This document shows positions 31,670-39,924 of a DNA stretch of 39,924 nucleotides, one piece after another (position 1 is the first letter of the stretch; each line of letters begins with the position of its first letter). Origin of the DNA: an uncultured Bacteroidales bacterium (GTDB taxonomy: Bacteria; Bacteroidota; Bacteroidia; Bacteroidales; Muribaculaceae). The translations under genes were made by a program, and so were the position numbers. The notes under the pieces are model-generated. The model worked only from the letters and a program-made list of their open reading frames with translations, was not told where the DNA came from and did no database searches. The stretch covers positions 1 through 39,924 of the forward strand of contig CATZGB010000026.1 of the NCBI GenBank assembly GCA_958418815.1. The letters run 5' to 3'.

Positions 31670-33706
31670 ATGAAAACCCCGTCAAGAAACATAACATATC
31701 TCGCGCTGATGTTTGTGGTGGCCACGGCGATAGTGGTCTACTTCATGCCCGGCGACAGTAAACACAAATACACTTACGAGCTTAACCGTCCGTGGAACTA
31801 TGAGCTGCTGACGGCTCCTTTTGACATCCCGGTCTACCGCGACTCGGCCACGGTGAACCATATGATTGACAGCATCGACCGTGTGATGGTGCCGATCTTC
31901 AAGGTTGACGAGAGCGCCGAGGCGAGGGTGACGGCTGTGGTAAGGGGGAGCAAGGACCTGTCTGATGCCACGCGCCGCCGGCTGCTCGATGTGATCGGCC
32001 GGATATATGCCGGAGGGGTTATCGATGCCAGCACGGCTTCCATAATAGCCCGGGGTGACTTGCCTGAGGTGAAGTTCAACGTCGACAATGTCAATGTGGC
32101 GCGCCCGACGGCGAGTTTCCTGTCGCAACGCGACGCTTATGCCCTTATCGACAGTATCTTCCGCGACAATCCCGAGCGGGGACGCATACAGGCCCTTGGG
32201 CTTTCAAATGTCTTGAACCCCAATGTGATAGAGGACACGAGGGCCACTGAGCAGTACCGCGAGAACCTGTTGCAGCCAATTGTCGCGGCGGTAGGTGTGA
32301 TACAGCAGGGTGAACGTATCATCGACCGTGGCGACAGGGTGAGTCCTCAGCTTTTCCAGGTGTTGAAGAGCTATGAGCTGGCTTTGGAGAAGGTCGGCAA
32401 CCACGACCGTAACCGCCAGGTCTACACCATCCTGGGACAGGTGATGTTTGTGGTGTGCCTCTTCGGGCTGCTCTACATATATTTCGGGTTCTATTTCCCG
32501 GCCACGCTCCATTCGGTCAAGAGGATGCTCTCGGTGGTGTTGCTGATGGTGGTGTTCTTCCTGTTCGCGGCGGCGATGTCAAAGACCATCACCTCCGGGC
32601 TGTATATCGTGCCGTTGGCGATACTGCCTATCGTGGTGCAGGTGTTCTTCGATGCCCGCACGGCGTTTTTCACCTTCGTCCTTGAGGTGCTGATGTGTGC
32701 CGTCCTTGCCTCCTTCCAGCTGGAGTTTGTCTTCTTGGAGATACTGGCGGGCACGGTGGTGATATTCTCCCTGAAAGAGCTGTCGAAACGCAGCGAGCTG
32801 CTGAGGTCGGCGCTCCTGGCCTTTTTCACATATGTGGCCGGATATGTCGCCGTCGAACTCATGTCGGCGGGGTCGCTTACAGCCATGTCAGGGCGGTTGC
32901 TGGGGTATTTCGCCATCAACGCCGTCTTGATTTCCTTTGCCTACATATTGATTTTCGTGGTGGAGAAGACGTTCGGCATGACATCGGTGGTGACACTCGT
33001 CGAGCTGTCAGACATCAACAATCCCCTCCTGCGCGACCTGTCGAGGGAGTGTCCCGGCACATTCCAGCACTCGATGGCTGTCAGCAACCTGGCCTCGGAG
33101 GCCGCCCATAAGATAGGGGCCAATGTGCAGCTTGTGCGTGCCGGGGCCCTCTACCATGACATCGGCAAAATCGACAATCCGGCGTTTTTCACCGAGAACC
33201 AGTATGGCATCAACCCACATGACGCTCTGTCGCCCGTCCAGAGCGCGCGCATAATAATCGGCCATATCACCGACGGTATCAAACGGGCCGATAAGTTCAA
33301 GCTCCCGGCGGTGATCAAGGATTTCATCCTCCAGCACCACGGGCGCGGGAAGGCGAAATATTTCTACATGAAGGAGCAGCAGCTCCATCCCGGAGAGGAA
33401 ATCGACCCGGCCCCATTCACCTACCCGGGGCCTAACCCCCAGACCGCCGAGGCGTCGCTGCTGATGATGGCCGACGCTGTGGAGGCCGCCTCTCGCTCGC
33501 TGACCGACCACTCCGAGGCTGCGATTGCCGAACTGGTAAACCGGCTGGTAGACCAGCAGGTGGCCGAGGGATACCACAACGACTCGCCGTTGTCGTTCCG
33601 GGATGTTGGCCTGATCAAGGACACTTTCATAAAGCGTCTGAGGTCGATGTATCATGGCCGCGTGTCATATCCGCCCGAGACTCCGGCCAAGAAGACCGCG
33701 GGATGA
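31670..33706 (+). CDS. 7TM-HD phosphodiesterase (PgpH/YqfF type)
   Basis: A 678-residue protein. The N-terminal helix (NITYLALMFVVATAIVVYFM) is followed by an extracellular 7TMR-HDED domain, seven membrane helices from about residue 255 to 440, and a cytoplasmic HD domain whose metal motif is H496-D497 in ALYHDIGKIDNPAFF. HSMAVSNLASEAAHKIG precedes it, and ILQHHGRGKAKYFY carries later metal His residues. The family degrades cyclic di-AMP (PgpH in Listeria), so signal turnover linked to cell wall or osmolyte control is expected; the assignment in Bacteroidota is by homology. The start at 31670 matches family N-termini. Confidence 0.92.
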   Translation: MKTPSRNITYLALMFVVATAIVVYFMPGDSKHKYTYELNRPWNYELLTAPFDIPVYRDSATVNHMIDSIDRVMVPIFKVDESAEARVTAVVRGSKDLSDATRRRLLDVIGRIYAGGVIDASTASIIARGDLPEVKFNVDNVNVARPTASFLSQRDAYALIDSIFRDNPERGRIQALGLSNVLNPNVIEDTRATEQYRENLLQPIVAAVGVIQQGERIIDRGDRVSPQLFQVLKSYELALEKVGNHDRNRQVYTILGQVMFVVCLFGLLYIYFGFYFPATLHSVKRMLSVVLLMVVFFLFAAAMSKTITSGLYIVPLAILPIVVQVFFDARTAFFTFVLEVLMCAVLASFQLEFVFLEILAGTVVIFSLKELSKRSELLRSALLAFFTYVAGYVAVELMSAGSLTAMSGRLLGYFAINAVLISFAYILIFVVEKTFGMTSVVTLVELSDINNPLLRDLSRECPGTFQHSMAVSNLASEAAHKIGANVQLVRAGALYHDIGKIDNPAFFTENQYGINPHDALSPVQSARIIIGHITDGIKRADKFKLPAVIKDFILQHHGRGKAKYFYMKEQQLHPGEEIDPAPFTYPGPNPQTAEASLLMMADAVEAASRSLTDHSEAAIAELVNRLVDQQVAEGYHNDSPLSFRDVGLIKDTFIKRLRSMYHGRVSYPPETPAKKTAG

Positions 33707-33739
33707 CACGCCGAAAGCGGATTTTTGAGGGAAATTGCT

Positions 33740-33747
33740 TAACTTTG
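33740..33747 (+). promoter_or_regulatory. -7 element for rex
   Basis: TAACTTTG lies 41 nt before the start at 33789. No clear -33 element or Rex-type palindrome is seen close by. Confidence 0.55.
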
Positions 33748-33788
33748 CACACGGAATAACACAACAGATTTAGAAGAGAGAACCAGCA

Positions 33789-34424
33789 ATGCTTGACCGA
33801 CTACGCGATTTGATACCAGAACCGGCCTTGCGCCGCCTGCCGTGGTACCTGGCTTATGTCAGCCTCCTCAGGGAGAGGGGTGTGGAGTATGTCTCCTCCA
33901 CCGGTATCGCCCGCGGCATAAATGTCGACGCGTCGCAGATAGCCAAAGACCTGTCGTTTCTTGACATAAAAGGGAAGACCCGCATAGGCTATGAGGTGGC
34001 GCTGCTCGAACATAAGCTGGAGGAGTTTCTCGGGTTCCGCAAGCGCCACAGGGCCGCTATAATTGGGGTTGGCTCGCTCGGGCGCGCCCTGATGCAGGAC
34101 TCCGGTCTTACCAACTACGGCCTGGAGGTGGTGGCGGGCTTCGATGTCGACCCCGCCAAGATCGGCACCACCCACGAGGGCATGCCGGTATATGATGTCG
34201 CCTGTCTCGGAGAGAAGGCCCGCGAGCTGGGAATGGAGATCGGCATCGTCACCGTCCCGGTGGAGTATGCCCAGGATGCCGCCGACTCTATCGTGGAGGC
34301 GGGACTGAAAGCCATATGGAATTTCACACCCTACCGCATCCAGGTGCCGGATGAGATTGTGGTCGCCAACACCTCGATATATGCCCATCTGGCCGTGATG
34401 TATAACCGTATGTTGTCGAGATAA
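33789..34424 (+). CDS. rex: redox-sensing transcriptional repressor Rex
   Basis: A 211-residue NADH-responsive repressor. An N-terminal winged helix (LPWYLAYVSLLRERGVEYVSSTGIARGINVDASQIAKDLSFL) precedes a Rossmann domain with the NAD-binding GVGSLGRAL, followed by GFDVDPAKIG, and a C-terminal domain-swapped helix (HLAVMYNRMLSR). Rex dimers bind operators when NADH/NAD+ is low and repress fermentative and respiratory genes; the iron alcohol dehydrogenase at 1.5 kb is the kind of gene Rex controls elsewhere, but no site was found there. The FAH-like gene starts 16 nt after the stop and is probably co-transcribed. Confidence 0.95.
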   Translation: MLDRLRDLIPEPALRRLPWYLAYVSLLRERGVEYVSSTGIARGINVDASQIAKDLSFLDIKGKTRIGYEVALLEHKLEEFLGFRKRHRAAIIGVGSLGRALMQDSGLTNYGLEVVAGFDVDPAKIGTTHEGMPVYDVACLGEKARELGMEIGIVTVPVEYAQDAADSIVEAGLKAIWNFTPYRIQVPDEIVVANTSIYAHLAVMYNRMLSR

Positions 34425-34440
34425 TCCCCGGACTGCAGCA

Positions 34441-35076
34441 ATGAAGATATTCAGGATTGACCGCGACGCGTCGCGATGGCCGCAGGCCGCCGCCTCGGCG
34501 CTGGAGAGCCCGGAGGCTGTCCCTGCGGGGGTGTTGCCCGCGAGGCTTGTCGCCGACTCGGCGGTCGTGCGCAACAACCGCCCGGTGTTCATCCCCGACT
34601 TCGCCCGTGAGGGATGGATGGTGGAGGTTCGCCCGGCGGTGCATATAGGCCGGCTGGGAAAGTTCATATCCCCCAGGTTCGCCAGCAGGTATGTCGAAGG
34701 TTTTTCGCTGGTGGCCTGCGTAAGGCCATGCGGGATCACGGTTCCCGACGCGCTGACCGACAGTTTCGACGGCGCGCTGACGGCAGGGGAGATGATGCCG
34801 ATGCCCCAGGGAGGGAAAATTGCCGTGGGCGCGGTGATGAGTCCGCTGCCAGGGAGGGCCGCATCGGGGGATGCCGTCGCTGAGATGGAATGCCTGATTG
34901 ACCAGGCGGCGTTGCATATCGACGAGACAATCGCGCTTCTGAGCCGTTACGCCACACTGAAGAGCGGCGACATGGTGCTTCCCGCCTCAGTGGGACTGGA
35001 ATTCCCCTTGCGGCTCGATTGTTCGCTTGTCGCCTCGGTAGACGGCCGCGAGGCGTTGTCGCTCAGGCTGAAATGA
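34441..35076 (+). CDS. fumarylacetoacetate hydrolase-like protein, degenerate active site
   Basis: A 211-residue protein whose order of motifs follows the FAH fold: NRPVFIPDF, the E-x-E-like WMVEVRPAVHIGRLGK, YVEGFSLVACVRP, FDGALTAGEMMP and LLSRYATLKSGDMVLPA. In active FAH enzymes the YVxGYTLxxDxxxRD segment carries a metal-binding Asp; here the equivalent reads GFSLVACVRPCGI and the Asp is absent. A changed reaction or a non-catalytic role is therefore possible. It follows rex by 16 nt. The same pairing in related genomes would support a shared role; that is not known here. Confidence 0.65.
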   Translation: MKIFRIDRDASRWPQAAASALESPEAVPAGVLPARLVADSAVVRNNRPVFIPDFAREGWMVEVRPAVHIGRLGKFISPRFASRYVEGFSLVACVRPCGITVPDALTDSFDGALTAGEMMPMPQGGKIAVGAVMSPLPGRAASGDAVAEMECLIDQAALHIDETIALLSRYATLKSGDMVLPASVGLEFPLRLDCSLVASVDGREALSLRLK

Positions 35077-35077
35077 G

Positions 35078-35101
35078 AATCCGGCCCGTGGAGGCCGGAT
35101 T
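35078..35101. terminator. hairpin between convergent genes
   Basis: A 9-bp stem AATCCGGCC/GGCCGGATT with a 6-nt loop starts 1 nt after the FAH-like stop and lies 12 nt past the end of the convergent PCMD gene. Neither side has a T-run, so it may stop transcription weakly or protect both mRNA ends. Confidence 0.5.
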
Positions 35102-35113
35102 ACAGGGTGGGAT

Positions 35114-36073
35114 TCAATAGACCAGCGCGAAGTTGTCGACCCACAGGGTCAGGTCGAGTGTGCCGATATAGGCGGTGCCCGAGCCGGCCGAGGCCATCAC
35201 CATCAGATGGGTCGGAGTGGCGTCGGCCGAATCCCAGCCTACCTCCTTCACCGGCACCATCTTCCCTTTGGAGTTGCGGGCATAGTAGGATTTCTCAGCG
35301 GGGATGAGTCCCATGTAGCTTTTGTAATACGGCTCTTTCGTTATGTCGCCGTAATGGACAGGAATGCGGTGGGAGTTGACCCATCCGTTGGTGCCTTTGC
35401 CAAACCGTTCGCGGCCTGTGCCGACACGCTTGGCGTAGAGGTTGCCGTCGGCGTCCTCCCATCTGCGCTGCAGTATGATGTAGACCTCGGCCGCGTCGTT
35501 GCCTTTGAGTTGTTTCTTCTTGCCGAAGCCCGAGGAGTATATCCTGCCGGTCGAGGCCGGGGGCATATGGAGTTTGTAGTCAAACTGCAGGGCCTTGGGG
35601 CGGCGTGTGAACGGTATGCCCATCTCCATCTTCGAGTATGGCTCGGAGGTAGATTTCACCGGCTCGAGAAATTCCCCGAGGAAAATCGATCCGGCGACCA
35701 ACACATCGATATTCACGATTCCCAGAGCCTTGCACTCCTCCATAAGGGTGGTCAGCTTGCAGCAGCGTCCGCCGGTCTCGCGCTTGTCGGGGAAGACGGC
35801 GTTTGAGGTCTTGGTGACGCCACAGACCTTGGCCATCACATTGGAGGTGGCCCAAGGTGAGCCCCCCTGGTTTTTATAGGGTGTGTCGCCGTTGATGGTG
35901 GCGTTGGGGGCTATTTCATATACCTGTTTGGTGTTGCCCCCGATGACGCGCGACTCATGTATGTTGCGTGTCACCCAGTTCTCGAAGTTGCCATATTTTA
36001 TAGGCTCGGTCTTTTGGGCGGCGGCTGAGAGCGCGACCATAAGAATTATGGAGAATATAAGGTAATGTCTCAT
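35114..36073 (-). CDS. secreted PCMD-domain-like protein
   Basis: A 319-residue exported protein: MRHYLIFSIILMVALSAAAQ is a clear signal peptide. The mature part (YGNFENWVTRNIHESRVIGG, TPYKNQGGSPWATSNVMAK, ETGGRCCKLTT, GIPFTRRPKALQFDYKLHMP, and C-terminal GTAYIGTLDLTLWVDNFALVY) has the jelly-roll-like pattern of the PCMD (putative carbohydrate metabolism) domain common in Bacteroidota surface proteins. Glycan binding is the family expectation, not shown. The start at 36073 is chosen because the longer frame (36244) begins upstream of the -7 element at 36094-36101. No lipobox or T9SS C-terminal domain is apparent. It is divergent from porU. Confidence 0.75.
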   Translation of the reverse strand: MRHYLIFSIILMVALSAAAQKTEPIKYGNFENWVTRNIHESRVIGGNTKQVYEIAPNATINGDTPYKNQGGSPWATSNVMAKVCGVTKTSNAVFPDKRETGGRCCKLTTLMEECKALGIVNIDVLVAGSIFLGEFLEPVKSTSEPYSKMEMGIPFTRRPKALQFDYKLHMPPASTGRIYSSGFGKKKQLKGNDAAEVYIILQRRWEDADGNLYAKRVGTGRERFGKGTNGWVNSHRIPVHYGDITKEPYYKSYMGLIPAEKSYYARNSKGKMVPVKEVGWDSADATPTHLMVMASAGSGTAYIGTLDLTLWVDNFALVY

Positions 36074-36093
36074 AAAAAATAGTTTTTGGACGG

Positions 36094-36101
36094 CAAAGTT
36101 A
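36094..36101 (-). promoter_or_regulatory. -7 element for the PCMD-like gene
   Basis: Minus-strand TAACTTTG lies 20 nt before the start at 36073. No -33 match at standard spacing. Confidence 0.55.
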
Positions 36102-36338
36102 CGAAAAAATATCAAGCCGGGTCGCTTTTCAGACTTATCGGCAAATCCCGGCGATGTTTGGACGCGGAATCTGGGGGGTGGTGACTTCATGTGGCGTGGA
36201 TGGCGCGTGAATTTCGGCTGAGGTGTAATAAATCGCGTGTTCACACGTTAATCCATTGGGAAAACTGTCTCCCTGTATTAACAACGCGTGACAGGTATGG
36301 TATTGTTCTGCCGCCCCCTCTTCAATATGCCCTGGAAA

Positions 36339-39300
36339 ATGTTTAGACAATCATATCGCAGACTTCTCTCTTCGCTTGTGGCCGTCATGATGCTGGCTCC
36401 GTTGGCTGTCGCGTTGCCGACATCATATTATACGGAAAATTCGTTGCTTTCCACCGGCAGGTGGGTAAAGATAAAGGTCTCCTCCACCGGTATGCAGGAG
36501 ATTCCGTTCAGCCAGCTCAGGCAGCTTGGTTTCTCCGACCCGTCGAAAGTGGCGGTCTACGGTTATTCCGGCGTGGAGCTGAACAGCTATGAGTTCTCAA
36601 CCTCGATGCCCGACGACCTTCCCGCCGTCCCGGTGGCGTCGTATGGCGACAAACTGGTCTTTTATGGCGTGGCCACCGAGGAGCCGCAGGAATTTGTCGG
36701 CAACCAGTCGACCCGTTTCAAGGTGCAGCTGAACAGGAATCTCAACAATGCCTGCGCTTATTACTTCCTGACCGACTCGCATCCCCGGCTTGAGGTGGAG
36801 TCGGCAGACACGCCGGTTTCAGCCTCGTCCTCAGTGCTTGAGAAGGCCCATGGCCTGGTCTGGCGCAATTTCACTGACCGCCAGCCATACAGCCTGGGGG
36901 CGTATCTCTTCGGCGAGAACATCGCCGACATCGGCACGGCGACATATGACGTGCACATGCCTGCCTACGACCCGACATCGAAAGATATACCTACGCTGAC
37001 ATATGGCTTGGGGATAAAGGCGCAGTCTGGCCGTCTCGAGTTTTCCATGCCTGGAGATGACGGGGTCATCAGGCAGGCCTCCTCTGTGCAGGGATATGGA
37101 AATGACCCGGGGCATTTTGTATATCGTTATGCGGCGAACCAGGCATATTTCTCGGGGCTGGCCAAGACCGCGGATGACATCTACCCATTGACGGTCGATC
37201 CGTCAAAGTCGGTCGCTCCTTTGCTGGAGGCCTCGATGGATTATTACGCGTTCAGCTATCCCCGTACTACCGATGTGTCGGGTCTCTCACAGCACCGCCT
37301 GTCGTTTACCATGATTTCCACAGGGCAACCTGTGAAGCTTGTCAACGCGACAGGGTCCACAAAAGCCTGGGTGGTCACCCCGGGTTCGGTCCCGACCGAG
37401 CTCGTCGTCAAGGAAATCGACGCGGACGGCTCGCTGGGCTTCGTGTCTGACCGAAGGACGCAGATGACGTCCAACAGGGCCGGCGTGCAGGCCATGGTGT
37501 TCGACCCCTCCCGCGAGCTTTGCCGGGTAGAGGTGGTCGGTGAGGTGGCCAACCAGAACTATCACGGGATGGAGGTGCCTCAGATGCTCGTGGTGGCCTC
37601 AGCCAAGACTTACGACCAGGCGCTCCAGCTGGCCGAGATGCACCGCCAGAAGACGGGTGTCGAGGTGGCCGTGGTGCCTTTCCTCGACATCTGCAATGAG
37701 TTCGGCTCGGGCCTTTCCCATCCGATGGCCATCCGTCGCCTGGCCAAGATGCTTTACGACCGCGACCCGGAGAAGCTTGAGGCATTGCTCATATTCGGCC
37801 GTGCCTTCAATGACAACACCGGCCTTACGGCCGTGGAGTCGTCCGAGGAGTTCGCCCAGACATACATCCCGATGCTGGAATGTGACGACACCTCCGGATG
37901 CGGGGAGCAGCCCAAGTCATACGCCACCGATGCCATCTACGGAATGCTGTCAGACAAATTCAAGTATGACTATGCGGTGGAGGAGAACCATCTGCTGCGT
38001 TCGTTGCTCGACATAAAAGTTGGCCGCATCCCTGCCCTAAACTGGGGCGAGGCCGCGGATTACTTGGCCAAGGCAAACCGTTATCTCGACAACCTCTCGG
38101 ACAGGCCGGTCTACAACCGCGCCATAATGACCGCAGACATGGGGGATGAGAACCTCCATTTCAACCAGGCAAAGGACATGCGCGACCTTATCGCCAAGAT
38201 TTCCCCGTCGACGATGCTCGACATGCACATACAGGCTTTGTATAATCCTTCGGGCGGAAGCAACAACAGTATGCGCACCCGCATACGGCAGCAGCTGCAG
38301 CGCGGTGTGGGCATGTGGTTCTTCCTCGGGCATTCGCTCGGCTGCACCCAGATTGGCTCAGGGATGCTGTGGTCAAACGCTTACGACAAGGAGGTCTACA
38401 ACGAGAATCCCCCGTTTGCCGTGTACGGCACATGTCAGACGCTGGTGCTCGACTCCCCCGCTGCCAGCATCCAGGTCGACATGCTGTTAAATCCTGATGG
38501 AGGCATGATTGCCGGTGTGGGGTCGACACGTCCGGTGTACGCCCAGTACAATGTCCATGTCTGCACTATGATGGCCCGTGGATATTACTCCCAGAAGCCG
38601 GGTGCGACATTCGGCGATGTCTACCGGGATGGCCACAATCTGTATATCACCAGCCCGGGGACGATTTACCCGGGTCTCGCTGCCGGGCATACCGGAATCG
38701 CCATCAACACTATGTGCTACAACTTCGCCGGAGATCCGATGCTCCCTATGCGAAGCGTGCCTGACAACAAGGTGGAGATTCTGTCGTTCAACTCCCAGGA
38801 GGTCGACGGAAGCGCAATTGAGGCTAACCCGCTTGAGAAACAGCGCATAGAGGGAGTGGTGACTGCCGCCGACGGCAGTGTCGACACATCCTTCTCGGGG
38901 GTGCTGACCCTCACCGTCTATGACGGAGCGCACACCGTGACATCTGCCAGCACAGCCAATGCCGACAACCCCGTCATGAGCATCGATCTCGACGAGGACA
39001 TGTTGCAGGAGGTGAAGATGGCGGTGGAGAATGGCCGTTTCAGCGGCGAGTTCTCGTTTGCAGTGCCGGCTTATTCCGGGAAAGGCAACCGCGTGACCCT
39101 TTATGCAGTCACGGATGACCTGTCGCGCAGTGCTGTGGGCCATCTTGACGGTCTGTCGATAGGCCAGTCGGTTCCTGACGGTGTGGTGGTCGAAGCCCCG
39201 GTCATCTCCTCGATGTATGCCGCCGACGAGGATAATTCGGCAAATGCATGCCTGCCTGGCGACTTCATTCTGTATGCCTCGGTGGAGCCTGACGAGACCG

Positions 39301-39812
39301 GATTGCTCGGCAGCTCAGACCGCATAGGTGGAAGCGTCAGCCTCATCCTCGACAATTCAAAGAAACTTGCCGGGGTCGACGGGTATCTCGACGTGGCCAC
39401 CGATGGGTCGGCCCAGCTGGCTTATCCTGTCACTGGGATTGCCGACGGCCCGCACTCACTGACCCTCAGGGTGGTCAACATCGGCGGCATGTCGGCCGAG
39501 AAGACCATCAATGTCAATGTCGTGAATGTGGCCGACGCGGCAATCGTGGTCGACACGCCTCTCGCCCGCAGCCAGGCGGTCATTGACCTTGACCACCAGT
39601 TGCCGGATGCGCCCGAGGGACGGCTTGTGGTGGAGGACGCTGCCGGACGCACGGTGTTCTCGTGCGAGAACGTCTCGTTCCCTTACTCGTGGGATCTCGT
39701 CGACAATGACGGCCGGCAGGTCGAGGATGGCGCATACACGGCCCGCGTCTACTTCAAGGCAGGCCGCCGCTATGGTTCGGCGTCTCCGGCCACAATCGTG
39801 GTCGGCAGGTGA
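36339..39812 (+). CDS. porU: type IX secretion system sortase PorU (C25 peptidase)
   Basis: A 1157-residue exported cysteine peptidase. A signal segment (RLLSSLVAVMMLAPLAVA) leads into an N-terminal propeptide-like domain (YYTENSLLSTGRWVKIKVSSTGMQEIPFSQL), then the C25 gingipain-like catalytic domain with the dyad His in FFLGHSLGC (about residue 665) and Cys in VYGTCQTLVLDSP (about 699), then IgSF-like beta domains and a FlgD-like C-terminal strand pair (LVDNDGRQVEDGAYTARVYF). PorU removes the C-terminal signal of T9SS cargo and attaches it to A-LPS at the cell surface. Start is uncertain: ATGs at 36288, 36327 and 36339 are in frame; the last has an A-rich upstream context. No other T9SS gene is in the window. 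Confidence 0.88.
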   Translation: MFRQSYRRLLSSLVAVMMLAPLAVALPTSYYTENSLLSTGRWVKIKVSSTGMQEIPFSQLRQLGFSDPSKVAVYGYSGVELNSYEFSTSMPDDLPAVPVASYGDKLVFYGVATEEPQEFVGNQSTRFKVQLNRNLNNACAYYFLTDSHPRLEVESADTPVSASSSVLEKAHGLVWRNFTDRQPYSLGAYLFGENIADIGTATYDVHMPAYDPTSKDIPTLTYGLGIKAQSGRLEFSMPGDDGVIRQASSVQGYGNDPGHFVYRYAANQAYFSGLAKTADDIYPLTVDPSKSVAPLLEASMDYYAFSYPRTTDVSGLSQHRLSFTMISTGQPVKLVNATGSTKAWVVTPGSVPTELVVKEIDADGSLGFVSDRRTQMTSNRAGVQAMVFDPSRELCRVEVVGEVANQNYHGMEVPQMLVVASAKTYDQALQLAEMHRQKTGVEVAVVPFLDICNEFGSGLSHPMAIRRLAKMLYDRDPEKLEALLIFGRAFNDNTGLTAVESSEEFAQTYIPMLECDDTSGCGEQPKSYATDAIYGMLSDKFKYDYAVEENHLLRSLLDIKVGRIPALNWGEAADYLAKANRYLDNLSDRPVYNRAIMTADMGDENLHFNQAKDMRDLIAKISPSTMLDMHIQALYNPSGGSNNSMRTRIRQQLQRGVGMWFFLGHSLGCTQIGSGMLWSNAYDKEVYNENPPFAVYGTCQTLVLDSPAASIQVDMLLNPDGGMIAGVGSTRPVYAQYNVHVCTMMARGYYSQKPGATFGDVYRDGHNLYITSPGTIYPGLAAGHTGIAINTMCYNFAGDPMLPMRSVPDNKVEILSFNSQEVDGSAIEANPLEKQRIEGVVTAADGSVDTSFSGVLTLTVYDGAHTVTSASTANADNPVMSIDLDEDMLQEVKMAVENGRFSGEFSFAVPAYSGKGNRVTLYAVTDDLSRSAVGHLDGLSIGQSVPDGVVVEAPVISSMYAADEDNSANACLPGDFILYASVEPDETGLLGSSDRIGGSVSLILDNSKKLAGVDGYLDVATDGSAQLAYPVTGIADGPHSLTLRVVNIGGMSAEKTINVNVVNVADAAIVVDTPLARSQAVIDLDHQLPDAPEGRLVVEDAAGRTVFSCENVSFPYSWDLVDNDGRQVEDGAYTARVYFKAGRRYGSASPATIVVGR

Positions 39813-39823
39813 TGCCGAGCATG

Positions 39824-39876
39824 AAAAAAGCCCTCGGGGCCAGCCGTCAACGCGGCTGGCCCCGAGGGCTTTTTTT
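39824..39876 (+). terminator. very strong terminator of porU
   Basis: An 18-bp GC-rich stem extended by an A-run/T-run to 23 bp, with loop TCAACG, is followed by seven T in total. It lies 11 nt after the porU stop and is symmetrical enough to work from both sides. A group II intron-like sequence begins right after it. Confidence 0.92.
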
Positions 39877-39877
39877 A

Positions 39878-39924
39878 GTTCGCCCGACATGGGCATCATC
39901 TAACGGGTGAAAGTCCCGAGCGCG
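39878..39924 (+). mobile_element. 5' end of a group II intron (truncated by window end)
   Basis: From 39878 the sequence reads GTTCGCCCGACATGGGC and later GGGTGAAAGTCCCG, which matches the start of domain I of bacterial group II introns (GUGYG start, GCCC...GGGC hairpin, then the GGGUGAAAGUCCC motif). It begins 2 nt after the T-run of an intrinsic terminator, exactly where bacterial class C introns insert. Only 47 nt are visible, so the reverse transcriptase gene and 3' end cannot be judged. The first bases, GTTCG rather than GTGCG, are a variant. Confidence 0.6.

Overview
The window looks like a chromosomal stretch from a gut-type Bacteroidales, most plausibly a Muribaculaceae-like member (family placement is inference). 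Support: almost every intergenic start region carries the Bacteroidota -7 element TAnnTTTG, often with TTTG or TTGG about 20 nt upstream; there are no obvious Shine-Dalgarno sequences; and the gene set includes PorU (type IX secretion sortase), GldE, a PCMD-domain secreted protein, a PgpH-type HD protein and Rex. Coding DNA is GC-rich, so long antisense open frames are common and were treated as shadows.

Layout. 1-3.7 kb: the 3' tail of an unknown gene, a DMT/EamA permease, a YqhD/butanol-type iron alcohol dehydrogenase and a secreted esterase lipoprotein. 3.9-10.3 kb: a tight four-gene operon of outer-membrane beta-barrel, imelysin lipoprotein, di-heme c-type cytochrome lipoprotein and a fused ResB-CcsA cytochrome c assembly protein; this is the most system-like part of the window. 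10.4-12.2 kb: an AMP-forming acyl-CoA synthetase whose start region is a 20-nt tandem duplication. 12.2 kb: a compact antisense transcription unit (promoter, about 65 nt, strong terminator), a probable small RNA. 12.5-18.3 kb: a likely five-gene run of THUMP RNA methyltransferase, purD, membrane protein, pdxB and cytidylate-kinase-like protein. 18.25-27.3 kb, minus strand: GH31 glycosidase, DUF308 membrane protein, NhaC antiporter, secreted endonuclease/phosphatase-fold protein, phosphopantetheinyl transferase, gldE and cdd. 27.5-35.1 kb, plus strand: TPR membrane protein, panB, a 785-nt non-coding stretch with palindromic repeats and a second small RNA candidate, rplU-rpmA, an SDR enzyme, the 7TM-HD protein, rex and an FAH-like protein. 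35.1-39.9 kb: a PCMD-type secreted protein (minus), porU (plus) with a very strong terminator, and directly after that terminator the first 47 nt of what looks like a group II intron running off the end.

How the genes fit together. The imelysin/di-heme/CcsA operon can export, mature and anchor its own c-type cytochrome next to an outer-membrane pore, which fits a metal (probably iron) acquisition or periplasmic redox role. The 12.5-18.3 kb run mixes rRNA modification with purine and B6 synthesis. gldE and the phosphopantetheinyl transferase form a two-gene unit. No tRNA, rRNA, CRISPR array or complete mobile element was seen.
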